Notes: generated by a model not told the origin, from the sequence alone. 36,259 nt of DNA from an uncultured Clostridia bacterium (GCA_947593615.1 CANQDR010000024.1:1-36259), one strand, 5' to 3'. Numbered from the stretch's first letter, positions 15,348 through 23,532 are shown. Translations and numbers: made by a program.

Positions 15348-17894
15348 TTACTCCTTGCAGAAGTAAATTGCAATAAAGCCGTCAGTTTTTAAGGACTTGT
15401 TATGTAAAAGCGATACATTTTGATTTACAGCGGATTTTACTGCATTTGCAAATGTATCGGCGTATGCTTTCTCAACGCCTGAGAAAGTGACGCAAACGGG
15501 AACATCTGAAATTCCCCTGAGCTGTTCTGCCAAATCGTTTACTGCAACACTTAAATCAGCTGTTTTTTTATACAGTTTTACAACCTTGACGCCTGACGGC
15601 GAATAAAGGCTGAGCGCAATATCTTTTTTGCTTCTTGAAATTGTAAGCGATTTTATCTGTTTTGATGTGCCGGAAAGTACAGATGCAAGATTATTTGCTC
15701 TTTCAGTTACAAGCTTTTCAGCATACTCTGAAATTACATTTACGCTTCCGAAAGAGTAGTCGCGGCTGAACAAATCTACAGAACCTTTTATTGCTCTTGC
15801 TTCTTCACGAACTGCCGCAGCTTTTTCGTTTGCCTTTTTCTCTGCCTTGCGGATTTCACTCTGTGCGTCTTTCTTTATCTCATTAACTTTAGCCTGCATA
15901 CGTTTTTCAGCTGCTTTTTCTGCCGCTTCAACACGCTTATCAACAGATTTCTGAACTTTTTTGATTTCAGAAGCGTGTTTAGCGTTTACTGCTGCCGAAG
16001 CGTCGGCATTAGCCTGTTTAACTTTTGCAAGCTGATTTTCAAATTCTGCTTGTTTATCTGCAAGCTCTTGAATTCTCTTTTGCTCTGCAATATTGGTCTT
16101 TTCTGCAAATTCCGCATTGAGCTGTGCGACATATTTTGTATGTGCAGCGTCTGCATCGTCAATCGTTTGCTGCAAGGACTTAACCTCAGCATTATGCTTT
16201 TCTTCAGATGCTTTCGTTTGAGCGGCAAAATCTGCGTTCATCTTTGCTATGCGCTCTTGAGATTGCTTGCGTTCAAGCTGAAGATTATTGGTGAGAGTTT
16301 CGTTTTGGTTTGTGAGCTCGGTAATTTTTTTGTTATTCTCTTGAATCTCTGCTTCGCATTTTACAAGGTTTTCCGTCAATGCAGCAATCTTTGCAAGCTG
16401 CTCAGCTGTTTGAATTTCAAGTTCGTTGATTCTTGCAGTCTGCTCCTCAATCTGCTTTTTCTGTTCCTCAATTTTAGTTTGCTGACGGGCATTTTCCTGC
16501 ATCAGAACCTGAATACGGTCATTGAGGACAACGATTTGTTTGTTAAGACTGTCGATTTTTTCATTGAGCTCTTCAATTGTTTTGTTGAGCTCTTCAATTT
16601 TATCTTTAAGCTGTTGATTTTCTTCTTTAAGCCTTTTGATTTCGTTTTCAGCCTCAAGAAGCTTAAGCTTTGTAATTTTAAGCTCTTCCTTAAGAGCAGC
16701 AATTTCATCCTCTAAGGCTGAAATCTTACCCTTTAATGTCAAAATCTGCTGTTCCTTTTGGTCGAGCGTAACTTTTAAATTCTTAATTTCATTGCTGAGG
16801 TCAAGGATTTTTTTCTCGCGCTCACGAATTTCCTTGAGGCGGATTTCCATTTCCTCTTTACGTACTGCCTCAATCTGAGCCTTCATTACGGCTTCGCGCG
16901 TCTTTTCAGGTCTTGCAGATTCTTCGGCTATACGTGCGTTTTCTTCCTCATACTTCTGCTGCAGCATATTGCGAAGTCCGGGGTTGGTTGCTATTGACAT
17001 CATAAAATGCTGAAAGCCCATTGCAAAATAAACGTCCTGCTGAACACTTTCATCCATTTTTCCCTGATATTCTTCACCGACGATTTCAAAGCCCTCGCGC
17101 TTGTAACTATCAAGGAAATTCCATAAATCCATGGCTTTTTTGAAGTTTGGATTTTTCTTTAACAGGTTGGTCTGCGTAATGGGCGGATGTACCTCAGGCT
17201 CTTTTGCGATTTCACGCATAAGCTGTGTGTTCAGAAATTCGTTAAGAGTTGTTCTGATACGGCGGATACGGTCAAAGTCAGACAATGCCGAAACATCAAG
17301 TACATCAAGGTCATCTGCGAGTGTTTCATGGGATTCGTTAACATAATTGACGGTAAAGTCAACTACTTTTTCATTGAGTTCCATATGACGCGTCATAAAA
17401 ATTTTGTTGTAGCTGTCATTTGGAACATCTTTCATTTTTGAATATTTATCGTCAACAAAGCGCAGCGCTTTGCGAATGAGCGTCATAAGCACACGGTTTT
17501 CGTAGATAGCAAAGCTTTCTTCACGCTCAACCGTGAGAATTTTGTTGGGAGTTACCATATCGTCTTCAACTTTGGCAATAAAGTTGGTATGCTGAGAAAG
17601 GTGTTTTACGGAATCGGGCCCGACCTTTTTTGCAAGCTCAATTCTGACAACATTTTCAACCTGTTTAATAAAACGGCGCTGTTCGTCAATTGCCTTTTGA
17701 ATATAGGGCAGAGTTTCTTCAATGGCTATAACCCAGTCCATATCAATGACTTTTTCATTGGTTTTACCGTCAAGAGAGTCGTTGCCTTTATCGCCGTCTT
17801 TAAAACTCTCGTTTATGTAATTGTAAGTAAAGTCACTTTTCAGAAGCTCCTGCATATACATATAAGCTCTGTAATATTTGCCAAAATCAGCCAT
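15348..17894 (-). CDS. Long cytoplasmic coiled-coil protein with possible McrC/DUF2357-like N-terminal domain
   Basis: An 848-residue protein without signal peptide or membrane segment. The start is the ATG at 17894 (AGGAG 10 bp upstream), not the in-frame GTG at 17924, which has no ribosome binding site. Residues 1-310 form a globular helical domain with EESFAIYENRVLMTLI, resembling the 'ENR' motif of McrC/DUF2357 proteins that pair with McrB-type ATPases. Residues about 311-700 are an almost unbroken coiled coil with heptads and Ala/Lys/Glu repeats. The last ~145 residues are a small alpha/beta domain (VKVVKLYKKTADL, VPVCVTFSGVEKAYAD, DGFIAIYF) of uncertain relationship. No PD-(D/E)xK nuclease motif is seen. 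It lies directly after the AAA+ gene and 17 bp before a surface-protein gene. It may be an ATPase partner or scaffold; McrC relatedness is a hypothesis. Confidence 0.75.
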   Translation of the reverse strand: MADFGKYYRAYMYMQELLKSDFTYNYINESFKDGDKGNDSLDGKTNEKVIDMDWVIAIEETLPYIQKAIDEQRRFIKQVENVVRIELAKKVGPDSVKHLSQHTNFIAKVEDDMVTPNKILTVEREESFAIYENRVLMTLIRKALRFVDDKYSKMKDVPNDSYNKIFMTRHMELNEKVVDFTVNYVNESHETLADDLDVLDVSALSDFDRIRRIRTTLNEFLNTQLMREIAKEPEVHPPITQTNLLKKNPNFKKAMDLWNFLDSYKREGFEIVGEEYQGKMDESVQQDVYFAMGFQHFMMSIATNPGLRNMLQQKYEEENARIAEESARPEKTREAVMKAQIEAVRKEEMEIRLKEIREREKKILDLSNEIKNLKVTLDQKEQQILTLKGKISALEDEIAALKEELKITKLKLLEAENEIKRLKEENQQLKDKIEELNKTIEELNEKIDSLNKQIVVLNDRIQVLMQENARQQTKIEEQKKQIEEQTARINELEIQTAEQLAKIAALTENLVKCEAEIQENNKKITELTNQNETLTNNLQLERKQSQERIAKMNADFAAQTKASEEKHNAEVKSLQQTIDDADAAHTKYVAQLNAEFAEKTNIAEQKRIQELADKQAEFENQLAKVKQANADASAAVNAKHASEIKKVQKSVDKRVEAAEKAAEKRMQAKVNEIKKDAQSEIRKAEKKANEKAAAVREEARAIKGSVDLFSRDYSFGSVNVISEYAEKLVTERANNLASVLSGTSKQIKSLTISRSKKDIALSLYSPSGVKVVKLYKKTADLSVAVNDLAEQLRGISDVPVCVTFSGVEKAYADTFANAVKSAVNQNVSLLHNKSLKTDGFIAIYFCKE

Positions 17895-17977
17895 TGGTTT
17901 TGTACTCCTCACCTTATTGAACACAATATAATATTGTTAACAAGCTATATACTCCGCACACTTGCAAAGACCTACTA

Positions 17978-18000
17978 AAGGGCGAACAGGGTTCGCCCTT
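17978..18000 (-). terminator. Intra-operon hairpin between AAA+ and coiled-coil genes
   Basis: Perfect 10-bp stem AAGGGCGAAC (17978-17987) / GTTCGCCCTT (17991-18000) with a 3-nt loop, 12 bp past the AAA+ stop codon. On the minus strand only TTTAG follows, so it is likely a partial terminator or mRNA-processing/stability hairpin. Confidence 0.55.
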
Positions 18001-18011
18001 ATATTGCTGAA

Positions 18012-19550
18012 TTATACAAGCTTTTTGAGCATATGCAAATAATCTTTACATTCATTCATATTCTCTTCGCCGAAAAGCTCATCAATATAAGCACACAAAC
18101 CGTCGATTTCGTCACGGATATATGAAAGGTTGAGTGATTCAAATTTTCTGAATACCTTTCTTGCCAAAACGTAATCAAGTCCGTCAATCTCTGTTCCGCC
18201 GCAGCCTACATATGCAGGAACAAAGTCACGAAGCTGTTTTACAATACGGTTACCGAAAGCTATGCGGAAATGCTCGATAACATAGTCGTCCAAAAGATTA
18301 ATTTTCTTAAGGTTATCTTCCGAAACTACATTGTTTGCCTTAGCTTCATTAAGCAGACTTTCAAAGTGCTTGTAGTTAATGAAAATTGACTCAGTAAACG
18401 GTGCCTCGAAAGCAACACCCTTTGTATTGATTTCAATCGGCATTGCACGGTCGTAAACCTTATCGGTAATTGCAAATGTCGAGTCGTCGTTGTTTGCTGT
18501 ACCGATGTACCACATATTCGGCGGGATTTTCAACTGACCGTTAACAATATGTTTAGGGTCAGACGGCCAAGCATTCGGAATAACATCAACAATCCACTCA
18601 TCTCTTGACGGCATTTCAAGAATTGAGAGCATTTCTGCAAAGTAGTACTCAACACGTGCGATATTCATTTCATCGAGGATTACTGCGTAAATGTTTTCGT
18701 TATAAGAAGCCTCGTACATTGCACGGAGAAGTTCTGTTTCATTGTATTTCTTGGTAAATTCGTTGAAATAACCGAACAGCTCACTTCTGTCACGCCATGA
18801 CGGCTGAACAGACGCGATAACAGCAGGGTTATTTATAAACTTACCAAAAGCATAAGGCAGTGATGTTTTACCTGTACCTGAAATACCTTGTAAGATAATA
18901 AGACGAGTTGAAGCAAATGATGCAACAAAAAGTCTGATGATTTTAATATCATAATAAAGTCCGAGCTGTGAGCAGGCAAACAATCTGAAACGGTCGCAGA
19001 ATTCGGGTAACGTAATTGTATTGTCATAAACAGGGGGCTCATAGTCTGCCCAAAGTTCATCAATTTCTGCAAGTTTGTAGAATCTCTTGTCTGATGAAAC
19101 CTCTTCTTCGCCTTCACCGTTAAGAGACTCTATCTCTTCGCCGGTAAGCTCTGAAATCTCATTAGGATTAAGACCAATCTGCGAAACCTTCATAGAAAGT
19201 ATTTTATCTTTTTCAAGGTTTAAACGCATAACCTCTTTATTGAGCGCCTGCACCTCTTTTATAAGCGAGTCGGTATCTTTTCTTCTGCGGTGCGAACGAA
19301 TAAACTTTTTTACGGCGACGATTATAAGCCATACAATCAAGCCAAGTACAGCAACAAGAAGTACAATTGCAAGAATGGCAATACCCCAGGCGAGTCCGCC
19401 TAACTCGGTAGTGTAGCCGTTTATTATATTGATATAGGCAGGAAAGTTAAATGCCTCTCCTATTCCTTTAAACAAGCCTGTTATTATTGACCACAATGAG
19501 CCAAAAAACTGACCGAGAAATTCAAACAGAAATTTAAATACTGTATCCAC
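18012..19550 (-). CDS. Membrane-anchored McrB-like AAA+ ATPase
   Basis: A 512-residue ATPase. Residues about 50-80 are strongly hydrophobic (one long or two short membrane segments), preceded by an amphipathic N-terminus and followed by a basic patch and a short coiled coil (~90-120). The AAA+ module has Walker A GISGTGKTS (~222-230), QPSWRDRSELFGYFN typical of McrB-like/AAA_5 proteins, Walker B VILDEMN (~290-296) and sensor 1 YIGTANNDDSTFAITDKVYDRA (~348-369). The initiation codon is GTG with AAGGAG 10 bp upstream. Classical McrB has an N-terminal DNA-binding domain; here a membrane anchor replaces it, which argues against restriction. The partner is probably the coiled-coil protein encoded next, and the context points to export or assembly of surface subunits. 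Confidence 0.85.
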   Translation of the reverse strand: MDTVFKFLFEFLGQFFGSLWSIITGLFKGIGEAFNFPAYINIINGYTTELGGLAWGIAILAIVLLVAVLGLIVWLIIVAVKKFIRSHRRRKDTDSLIKEVQALNKEVMRLNLEKDKILSMKVSQIGLNPNEISELTGEEIESLNGEGEEEVSSDKRFYKLAEIDELWADYEPPVYDNTITLPEFCDRFRLFACSQLGLYYDIKIIRLFVASFASTRLIILQGISGTGKTSLPYAFGKFINNPAVIASVQPSWRDRSELFGYFNEFTKKYNETELLRAMYEASYNENIYAVILDEMNIARVEYYFAEMLSILEMPSRDEWIVDVIPNAWPSDPKHIVNGQLKIPPNMWYIGTANNDDSTFAITDKVYDRAMPIEINTKGVAFEAPFTESIFINYKHFESLLNEAKANNVVSEDNLKKINLLDDYVIEHFRIAFGNRIVKQLRDFVPAYVGCGGTEIDGLDYVLARKVFRKFESLNLSYIRDEIDGLCAYIDELFGEENMNECKDYLHMLKKLV

Positions 19551-19571
19551 GGTACTTCGTCTCCTTAAAAA

Positions 19572-19649
19572 AATCTATTGTTTGTAAATAGATTAATATA
19601 CTTAATTTTGTAATGTAAACCCTTCATTTTTCAAGACGGTTTTGTCTTG
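19572..19649 (-). promoter_or_regulatory. Two small hairpins in the leader of the AAA+ gene
   Basis: AATCTATT (19572-19579) / AATAGATT (19587-19594), followed on the minus strand by T7 and then AAGGAG, and CAAGAC (19632-19637) / GTCTTG (19644-19649). The first looks like a weak attenuator directly ahead of the ribosome binding site. No convincing -35/-10 pair can be assigned in the 302-bp gap 19551-19852. Confidence 0.35.
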
Positions 19650-19754
19650 TTTTAAGCGTTTTTTCAGCCGCATAAATGACTGAAATTTTATAAATTAATA
19701 TTTTGTAGCGTAACTTAAATATTACGGATAATAGTCTGATGAAAGTGTAACTAT

Positions 19755-19790
19755 ATATTTCTTTTCCGCTGGTACGCGGAAAAGAAATAT
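19755..19790. other. Perfect 15-bp hairpin after the first sipW
   Basis: 15-bp stem, arms 19755-19769 and 19776-19790 (ATATTTCTTTTCCGC and its exact complement), loop of 6 nt. Neither strand has a clean T-run after it. It lies 60 bp past the sipW stop and probably ends or stabilises the upstream four-gene message. Confidence 0.6.
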
Positions 19791-19852
19791 TTACGTTACT
19801 TTAAAACTGCACCCAAGTGCTTAGGGACAAATTAAAATTTTATAAAACAGCT

Positions 19853-20596
19853 TTAATCTTCAGTTTCGGAGTTGTTGCTTTCGGCAGGTGTTTGTACCGT
19901 TGGCTCATTTTCCGTAACAACGCTCTGCTTTTCTCCGATTGACGCAAGGTATTCTTCAATTGCCCTTTGCTTCTGTTCTTCAGTAAGTTCAGAATTGCTG
20001 ACAACCGCCTTAGCTTCTTCAACCGCTTTTTCCTTGTTGTAGGCAATGACATTAATAATTACTCTGACCGCCTCATAAATGAAGAAAATAATCATTGGAA
20101 GCAGAACGCAAAGGAAAAATCCGAGCTGAGTTCTGATAAAGCTGAATATATATCCCACTCCCGGAATTTTTGTGCCTGTATATTTGGCAACAATTTGTGA
20201 AGAAGTCTGAAGCTCCTTGTCAGGTGCGGGATTTGTTTGTTTGTTATCTCCCTGCGTTCTGTAGTAGGTGATGTTTTCGTCTTCAATCACTTCAACAATG
20301 CGGTGAGTATTAAGACGGTTTTCACCGTTTATCTCAATGGGAAAAGTAACAATCTCGCCTTTTTCATATTCATAAGACGGGTCATTCGTAACCGTACAAA
20401 ATATGAGGTCGTTTACATTAATTGTATCTTCCATTGAGTTTGACTGAACGCTGAGGGGAGCAACTCCGAAAATATTGGGGACCCCTGATGATTTGCTTGT
20501 TAAAGACAGTGTTACAACAAGAACTGAAACTGCCAAAATCAATACAACAATTACATCAATAATTATATTGAATATTCTTTTTAACGCTTTTTTCAT
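19853..20596 (-). CDS. sipW: SipW-type signal peptidase I (first copy)
   Basis: A 247-residue membrane serine peptidase of the SipW/ER type. An N-terminal membrane segment (IIIDVIVVLILAVSVLVVTL) is followed by catalytic Ser in VQSNSMEDTI, His in LNTHRIVEV replacing the bacterial Lys, and a conserved YYRTQGDNKQTNPAPD block resembling the family's GDxN region. A C-terminal membrane segment (LGFFLCVLLPMIIFFIYEA) and a charged ~60-residue cytoplasmic tail follow. GGAGAC precedes the ATG. It starts 56 bp after the TasA-like major-subunit gene, the usual sipW/substrate pairing. It is clearly diverged from the second copy at 8299-8961, so the two may serve different substrates. Confidence 0.9.
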   Translation of the reverse strand: MKKALKRIFNIIIDVIVVLILAVSVLVVTLSLTSKSSGVPNIFGVAPLSVQSNSMEDTINVNDLIFCTVTNDPSYEYEKGEIVTFPIEINGENRLNTHRIVEVIEDENITYYRTQGDNKQTNPAPDKELQTSSQIVAKYTGTKIPGVGYIFSFIRTQLGFFLCVLLPMIIFFIYEAVRVIINVIAYNKEKAVEEAKAVVSNSELTEEQKQRAIEEYLASIGEKQSVVTENEPTVQTPAESNNSETED

Positions 20597-20652
20597 AAGG
20601 GGTCTCCAACTTGATTTAGATTTTCGCGATTTTCACTTTTAATAAAGACTTA

Positions 20653-21399
20653 TTATACCTGATCTGCTGTGTCACCTGTTACAGTAAATGTGATATCAGA
20701 TACAACTGCACCGGCATTGCTGTCAATACACTGTTCATCCTGACCCTCAAACCATACATAGAGGTTATAATATTTTGCATCGTCCTTTGATAATGTGCCA
20801 AGATTAATTTTGCAATCAGTTTCTGGTGTAATTGCAGTAGTTTCAGGAGTTGTTGATTTGTAAGCATTATATAAAACACCGTCAGCATCGTAAACGCTGT
20901 CTGTAAATGTGCCTGTATCAGCAACATCAGCACCCTTTGCTGATGTTTCTACAAGAGCAACTCTGAGATAATTATTAGGAACTGAGAAAGAAATTGTTAC
21001 GTTTTCAACGTCTGCATCGCCGTTATTTCTAACATTGAGCTGATCCTTGAAGTAATAGTTAGTAGATTCAGAAGATGAAACTGACGCAACGGTTTCTGTA
21101 TCTGCAGCAAAATTAGCTTTATCGGCTGCGTTAGCTTTAAACCAAGCAGTACCGTTATCTGTTGAAGCAGGAAGCAATACTTTGTTTTTTACACCGTAGT
21201 CAATTTTTGTACCCCAATCAACATTTACACTTGAAATCTGGAGTTCAGATGCCTTAACTGTTTGAACGTTAATACCGTTTGCAGTAGCAGTTGTGCTTGA
21301 TGTGAACCAAGCGAATGTTGCTGTTCCAAGAGCAACCATAGCAACTAAAAGCATTGCTATTGAAGAGATTAATAATCTCTTTCTTGATGATTTTTTCAT
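20653..21399 (-). CDS. TasA/camelysin-like fibre subunit
   Basis: A 248-residue exported protein and the most typical TasA-like member of the block. The signal peptide MKKSSRKRLLISSIAMLLVA ends in GTATFAWFTSSTTATANG, the classic SipW-dependent cleavage region. The mature part is a compact beta-rich domain with YYFKDQLNVRNNGDADVENVTISF and, near the end, YVWFEGQDEQCID, the family's W-x-EG-x-D-x-x-C motif. There is no anchor, so polymerisation on the surface is expected. AGGAGG lies 9 bp before the ATG, and a small hairpin (21429-21448) precedes it, which could give this gene extra expression. The sipW gene follows at once. I infer that this is the major subunit. Confidence 0.87.
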   Translation of the reverse strand: MKKSSRKRLLISSIAMLLVAMVALGTATFAWFTSSTTATANGINVQTVKASELQISSVNVDWGTKIDYGVKNKVLLPASTDNGTAWFKANAADKANFAADTETVASVSSSESTNYYFKDQLNVRNNGDADVENVTISFSVPNNYLRVALVETSAKGADVADTGTFTDSVYDADGVLYNAYKSTTPETTAITPETDCKINLGTLSKDDAKYYNLYVWFEGQDEQCIDSNAGAVVSDITFTVTGDTADQV

Positions 21400-21428
21400 T
21401 GAGAAATTCCTCCTAAAATAATTTTTTG

Positions 21429-21448
21429 TCCCTAAAACACCATAGGGA
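21429..21448. other. Hairpin in the leader of the major fibre subunit
   Basis: TCCCTA (21429-21434) / TAGGGA (21443-21448). On the plus strand it is followed by T6, on the minus strand by CAAAAAATT. In the operon sense it may be a processing or 5'-stabilising hairpin ahead of the subunit gene. Confidence 0.4.
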
Positions 21449-21517
21449 TTTTTTGTTTTATATCAGTGCTTGCGCACGTAATACCGATTTTAATATTCTT
21501 TATCAACCGTCTGACAG

Positions 21518-22324
21518 TTACTCTGCTGGCGCAGTGGTTTCGTCGTCACGCACGCTGAACAACATTCTCATTCTGACGTGACCGTTGCGGATGTCATCAA
21601 TACATTCAGGGTCATTGCCCTCGACCCATATAACAATTGTATATTTATCAACATCATTTACCTTGAAATTTTCGGTTGACGTTGACATGACCTGTGTGTC
21701 GGTTTCAAACTTTGTGCAGTCTGTTTCGGCGGTATTGCGGTCATCGTATTTGCCCTTGCCGTATATTGACGGCTCACCGTTCTTATAAACCATAATGCGT
21801 GTTGCTTCATCGGCCGACTTTGCAACGCCCGTAATTTCAAGCATTGCATCATAGTCAAGAGTAACCTGACCGTTATTTTTACAATAGAATGTGTAGGCTA
21901 CATAATTGTCGCCGTTGTGTTCGCCGTTCTTGCTTGTGTCAAGGTCGTTGGGAAGCCACGAATATGTAATGTTAGTAACGTCGTCAACCTGCTTTGCTGA
22001 AAGTGAAGCACCCTGTGTTTTGAACTCGGGGTCTTCGCTGAGCACAATGCCTTTCTTTACCGCAGGAGAATCAACGCTTATGATTAAGTCGCCCCATTGG
22101 GTTAAAAGCATTGAAACAATAAACAGAATCAACAAAATAATAAGACAAATTGCAAGAATCAGACTTAAGATTTTTCTGCGTTTTTTGTATTTTACAATAT
22201 CAATTGAATCATTCTTTACATGAAAATGCTCAATTTCCGCGTCTGCCATCTTCTTATCATTAAGACGACTAAGCTCCTCCGGAGTAATCGGCTGTTCAAT
22301 TTTAGCTTTCTTTTTTCCGAACAA
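21518..22324 (-). CDS. Membrane-anchored TasA-family-like protein
   Basis: A 268-residue type II membrane protein. About 50 cytoplasmic residues (KKKAKIEQPITPEELSRL ...) precede a basic patch YKKRRK and one membrane helix (ILSLILAICLIILLILFIVSMLL). The outside domain ends in YTIVIWVEGNDPECIDDIRNG, the W-x-EG-x-DP-x-C-x-DD motif of the neighbours. Unlike them it lacks the AWFT cleavage motif, so it probably stays in the membrane, perhaps as a base or nucleator. The start is probably the TTG at 22324, since GGAG lies 8 bp before it; the longer frame's GTG at 22333 overlaps that GGAG. It lies between two exported paralogues on the same strand. Confidence 0.78.
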   Translation of the reverse strand: MFGKKKAKIEQPITPEELSRLNDKKMADAEIEHFHVKNDSIDIVKYKKRRKILSLILAICLIILLILFIVSMLLTQWGDLIISVDSPAVKKGIVLSEDPEFKTQGASLSAKQVDDVTNITYSWLPNDLDTSKNGEHNGDNYVAYTFYCKNNGQVTLDYDAMLEITGVAKSADEATRIMVYKNGEPSIYGKGKYDDRNTAETDCTKFETDTQVMSTSTENFKVNDVDKYTIVIWVEGNDPECIDDIRNGHVRMRMLFSVRDDETTAPAE

Positions 22325-22415
22325 TTTTATCACTCCGCTTTATTGTAGTTTTTCAATAGATTTTAATCAGTTAAGGTTTAGTTAATCAATGTTATTTAGT
22401 GTGTTTTGATTTGTT

Positions 22416-23228
22416 TTAAGATATAGGCTGGTTATTTTCATCGCAGCCGATAAAGCCAAGCTGGACTGAAAGCTGTGCGTCCTGAACATCGTCGTCGCAC
22501 TGAGGATCTTCACCGTCGATCCAAAGCCTTATTGTTACTTTTGTGGGGGTGAGTTCTTCCAGGTGAAAAATTCTTGTATTGTCGGAATATTGCATTGTTC
22601 CCGACGGCAAATCAAAAGTACTCTGTCCGTTTACGGGTGTTCCGCGGTTAGGCTCGTAAATAGCGGTTCCGTTTGTTTCTGTTGAGAAATCAACTCTTGT
22701 GCAGTTTACTACGTCTGCCTTTGCTCCGGTCGACGTTGTTGTAACCTTGGTTCCGTCGTCATTTCCCTGCTCGGTACTCTCGGTAGTGAGGTGAACCCAC
22801 ATCTCTTCGGTAGCAATGAAATAACACTCAAACTCAAGATAAGAACGGTCGTTTGCTTCTCTAACCGTTCCGCGCTGATTGGTAAAACGCGTGCCGTTGG
22901 ACGTGGTAACAGGGTCAAGCAACATACCTTCAAGTCTTTTGTTATCTCTTGCAAGATAACTGTCGATCATTTCATTGGTGATTACCTTTGTATATCTGTC
23001 GAGGTCTCTGCCGTAATTTTCCATTCCGACTTTCAGCTGTGCGCTGACGCTAATGTGCAGGTCAAGGTTGTCAACGCCTGCAAACGTATTGACCGTAAAC
23101 CATGCCACGGTTGCCGTTGTCATGGAAAGGAGCGTTATTATGGCAATAAACACTATTAACCGCTTACGTCTTTTTTGGGGAACTTTTTCGTTGACCATAT
23201 TATCAACGATTTTGTTGAAAAAGCTCAT
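22416..23228 (-). CDS. SipW-type surface protein, first gene of the block
   Basis: A 270-residue exported protein. A ~25-residue basic N-region is followed by LIVFIAIITLLSMTTATVAWFTVNTFAG, the SipW/TasA-type signal. The outside domain contains YLEFECYFIATEEMWVHL and ends with VTIRLWIDGEDPQCDDDVQDA, closely matching the end of the membrane-anchored neighbour (21518-22324). TAGGAGTG precedes the ATG, and a good promoter (23333-23361) lies about 105 bp upstream, making this the first gene of the 15-kb block. Probably a fibre subunit or adaptor; exact role unknown. Confidence 0.82.
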   Translation of the reverse strand: MSFFNKIVDNMVNEKVPQKRRKRLIVFIAIITLLSMTTATVAWFTVNTFAGVDNLDLHISVSAQLKVGMENYGRDLDRYTKVITNEMIDSYLARDNKRLEGMLLDPVTTSNGTRFTNQRGTVREANDRSYLEFECYFIATEEMWVHLTTESTEQGNDDGTKVTTTSTGAKADVVNCTRVDFSTETNGTAIYEPNRGTPVNGQSTFDLPSGTMQYSDNTRIFHLEELTPTKVTIRLWIDGEDPQCDDDVQDAQLSVQLGFIGCDENNQPIS

Positions 23229-23332
23229 TGCCCAACACTCCTAATCATTTAAAATATACCTTTATATAACTCTTCTAACTCTTTCGACAAAGTTATAATA
23301 AAAAATACAAAATTCGCAGAAATACTATTTTT

Positions 23333-23361
23333 ATTTTATACTGAATTTCAATGAAAATCAA
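23333..23361 (-). promoter_or_regulatory. SigA-type promoter of the surface-fibre block
   Basis: Minus strand: TTGATT (23361-23356), 17-bp spacer, TAAAAT (23338-23333). It is the best match in the 420-bp gap 23229-23647, which otherwise holds only AT-rich DNA and the terminator at 23533-23559. Confidence 0.5.
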
Positions 23362-23532
23362 TAATATAACAACTTTATCTGAAAATTTCGTATATTTCGA
23401 CAAGATATTTAATCTTCTTTTGTGCACAATGTATTGATACGGTTACAAAATTCAAAAAAATATGTCATTTTTGTAAAACGATGTTTTTGTCCATAATTTT
23501 TTATAAAAAAACAATATTGCCTATTAAATATC

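Noticed and set aside
15975..16715. 246-codon plus-strand frame opposite the coiled-coil gene
   Set aside because: Antisense to a repetitive Lys/Glu/Leu coding region, which produces long open complementary frames by composition alone.
15348..19550. McrBC restriction system
   Set aside because: The ATPase has a membrane anchor instead of a DNA-binding domain, the partner lacks a visible PD-(D/E)xK nuclease motif, and the neighbours are surface genes.
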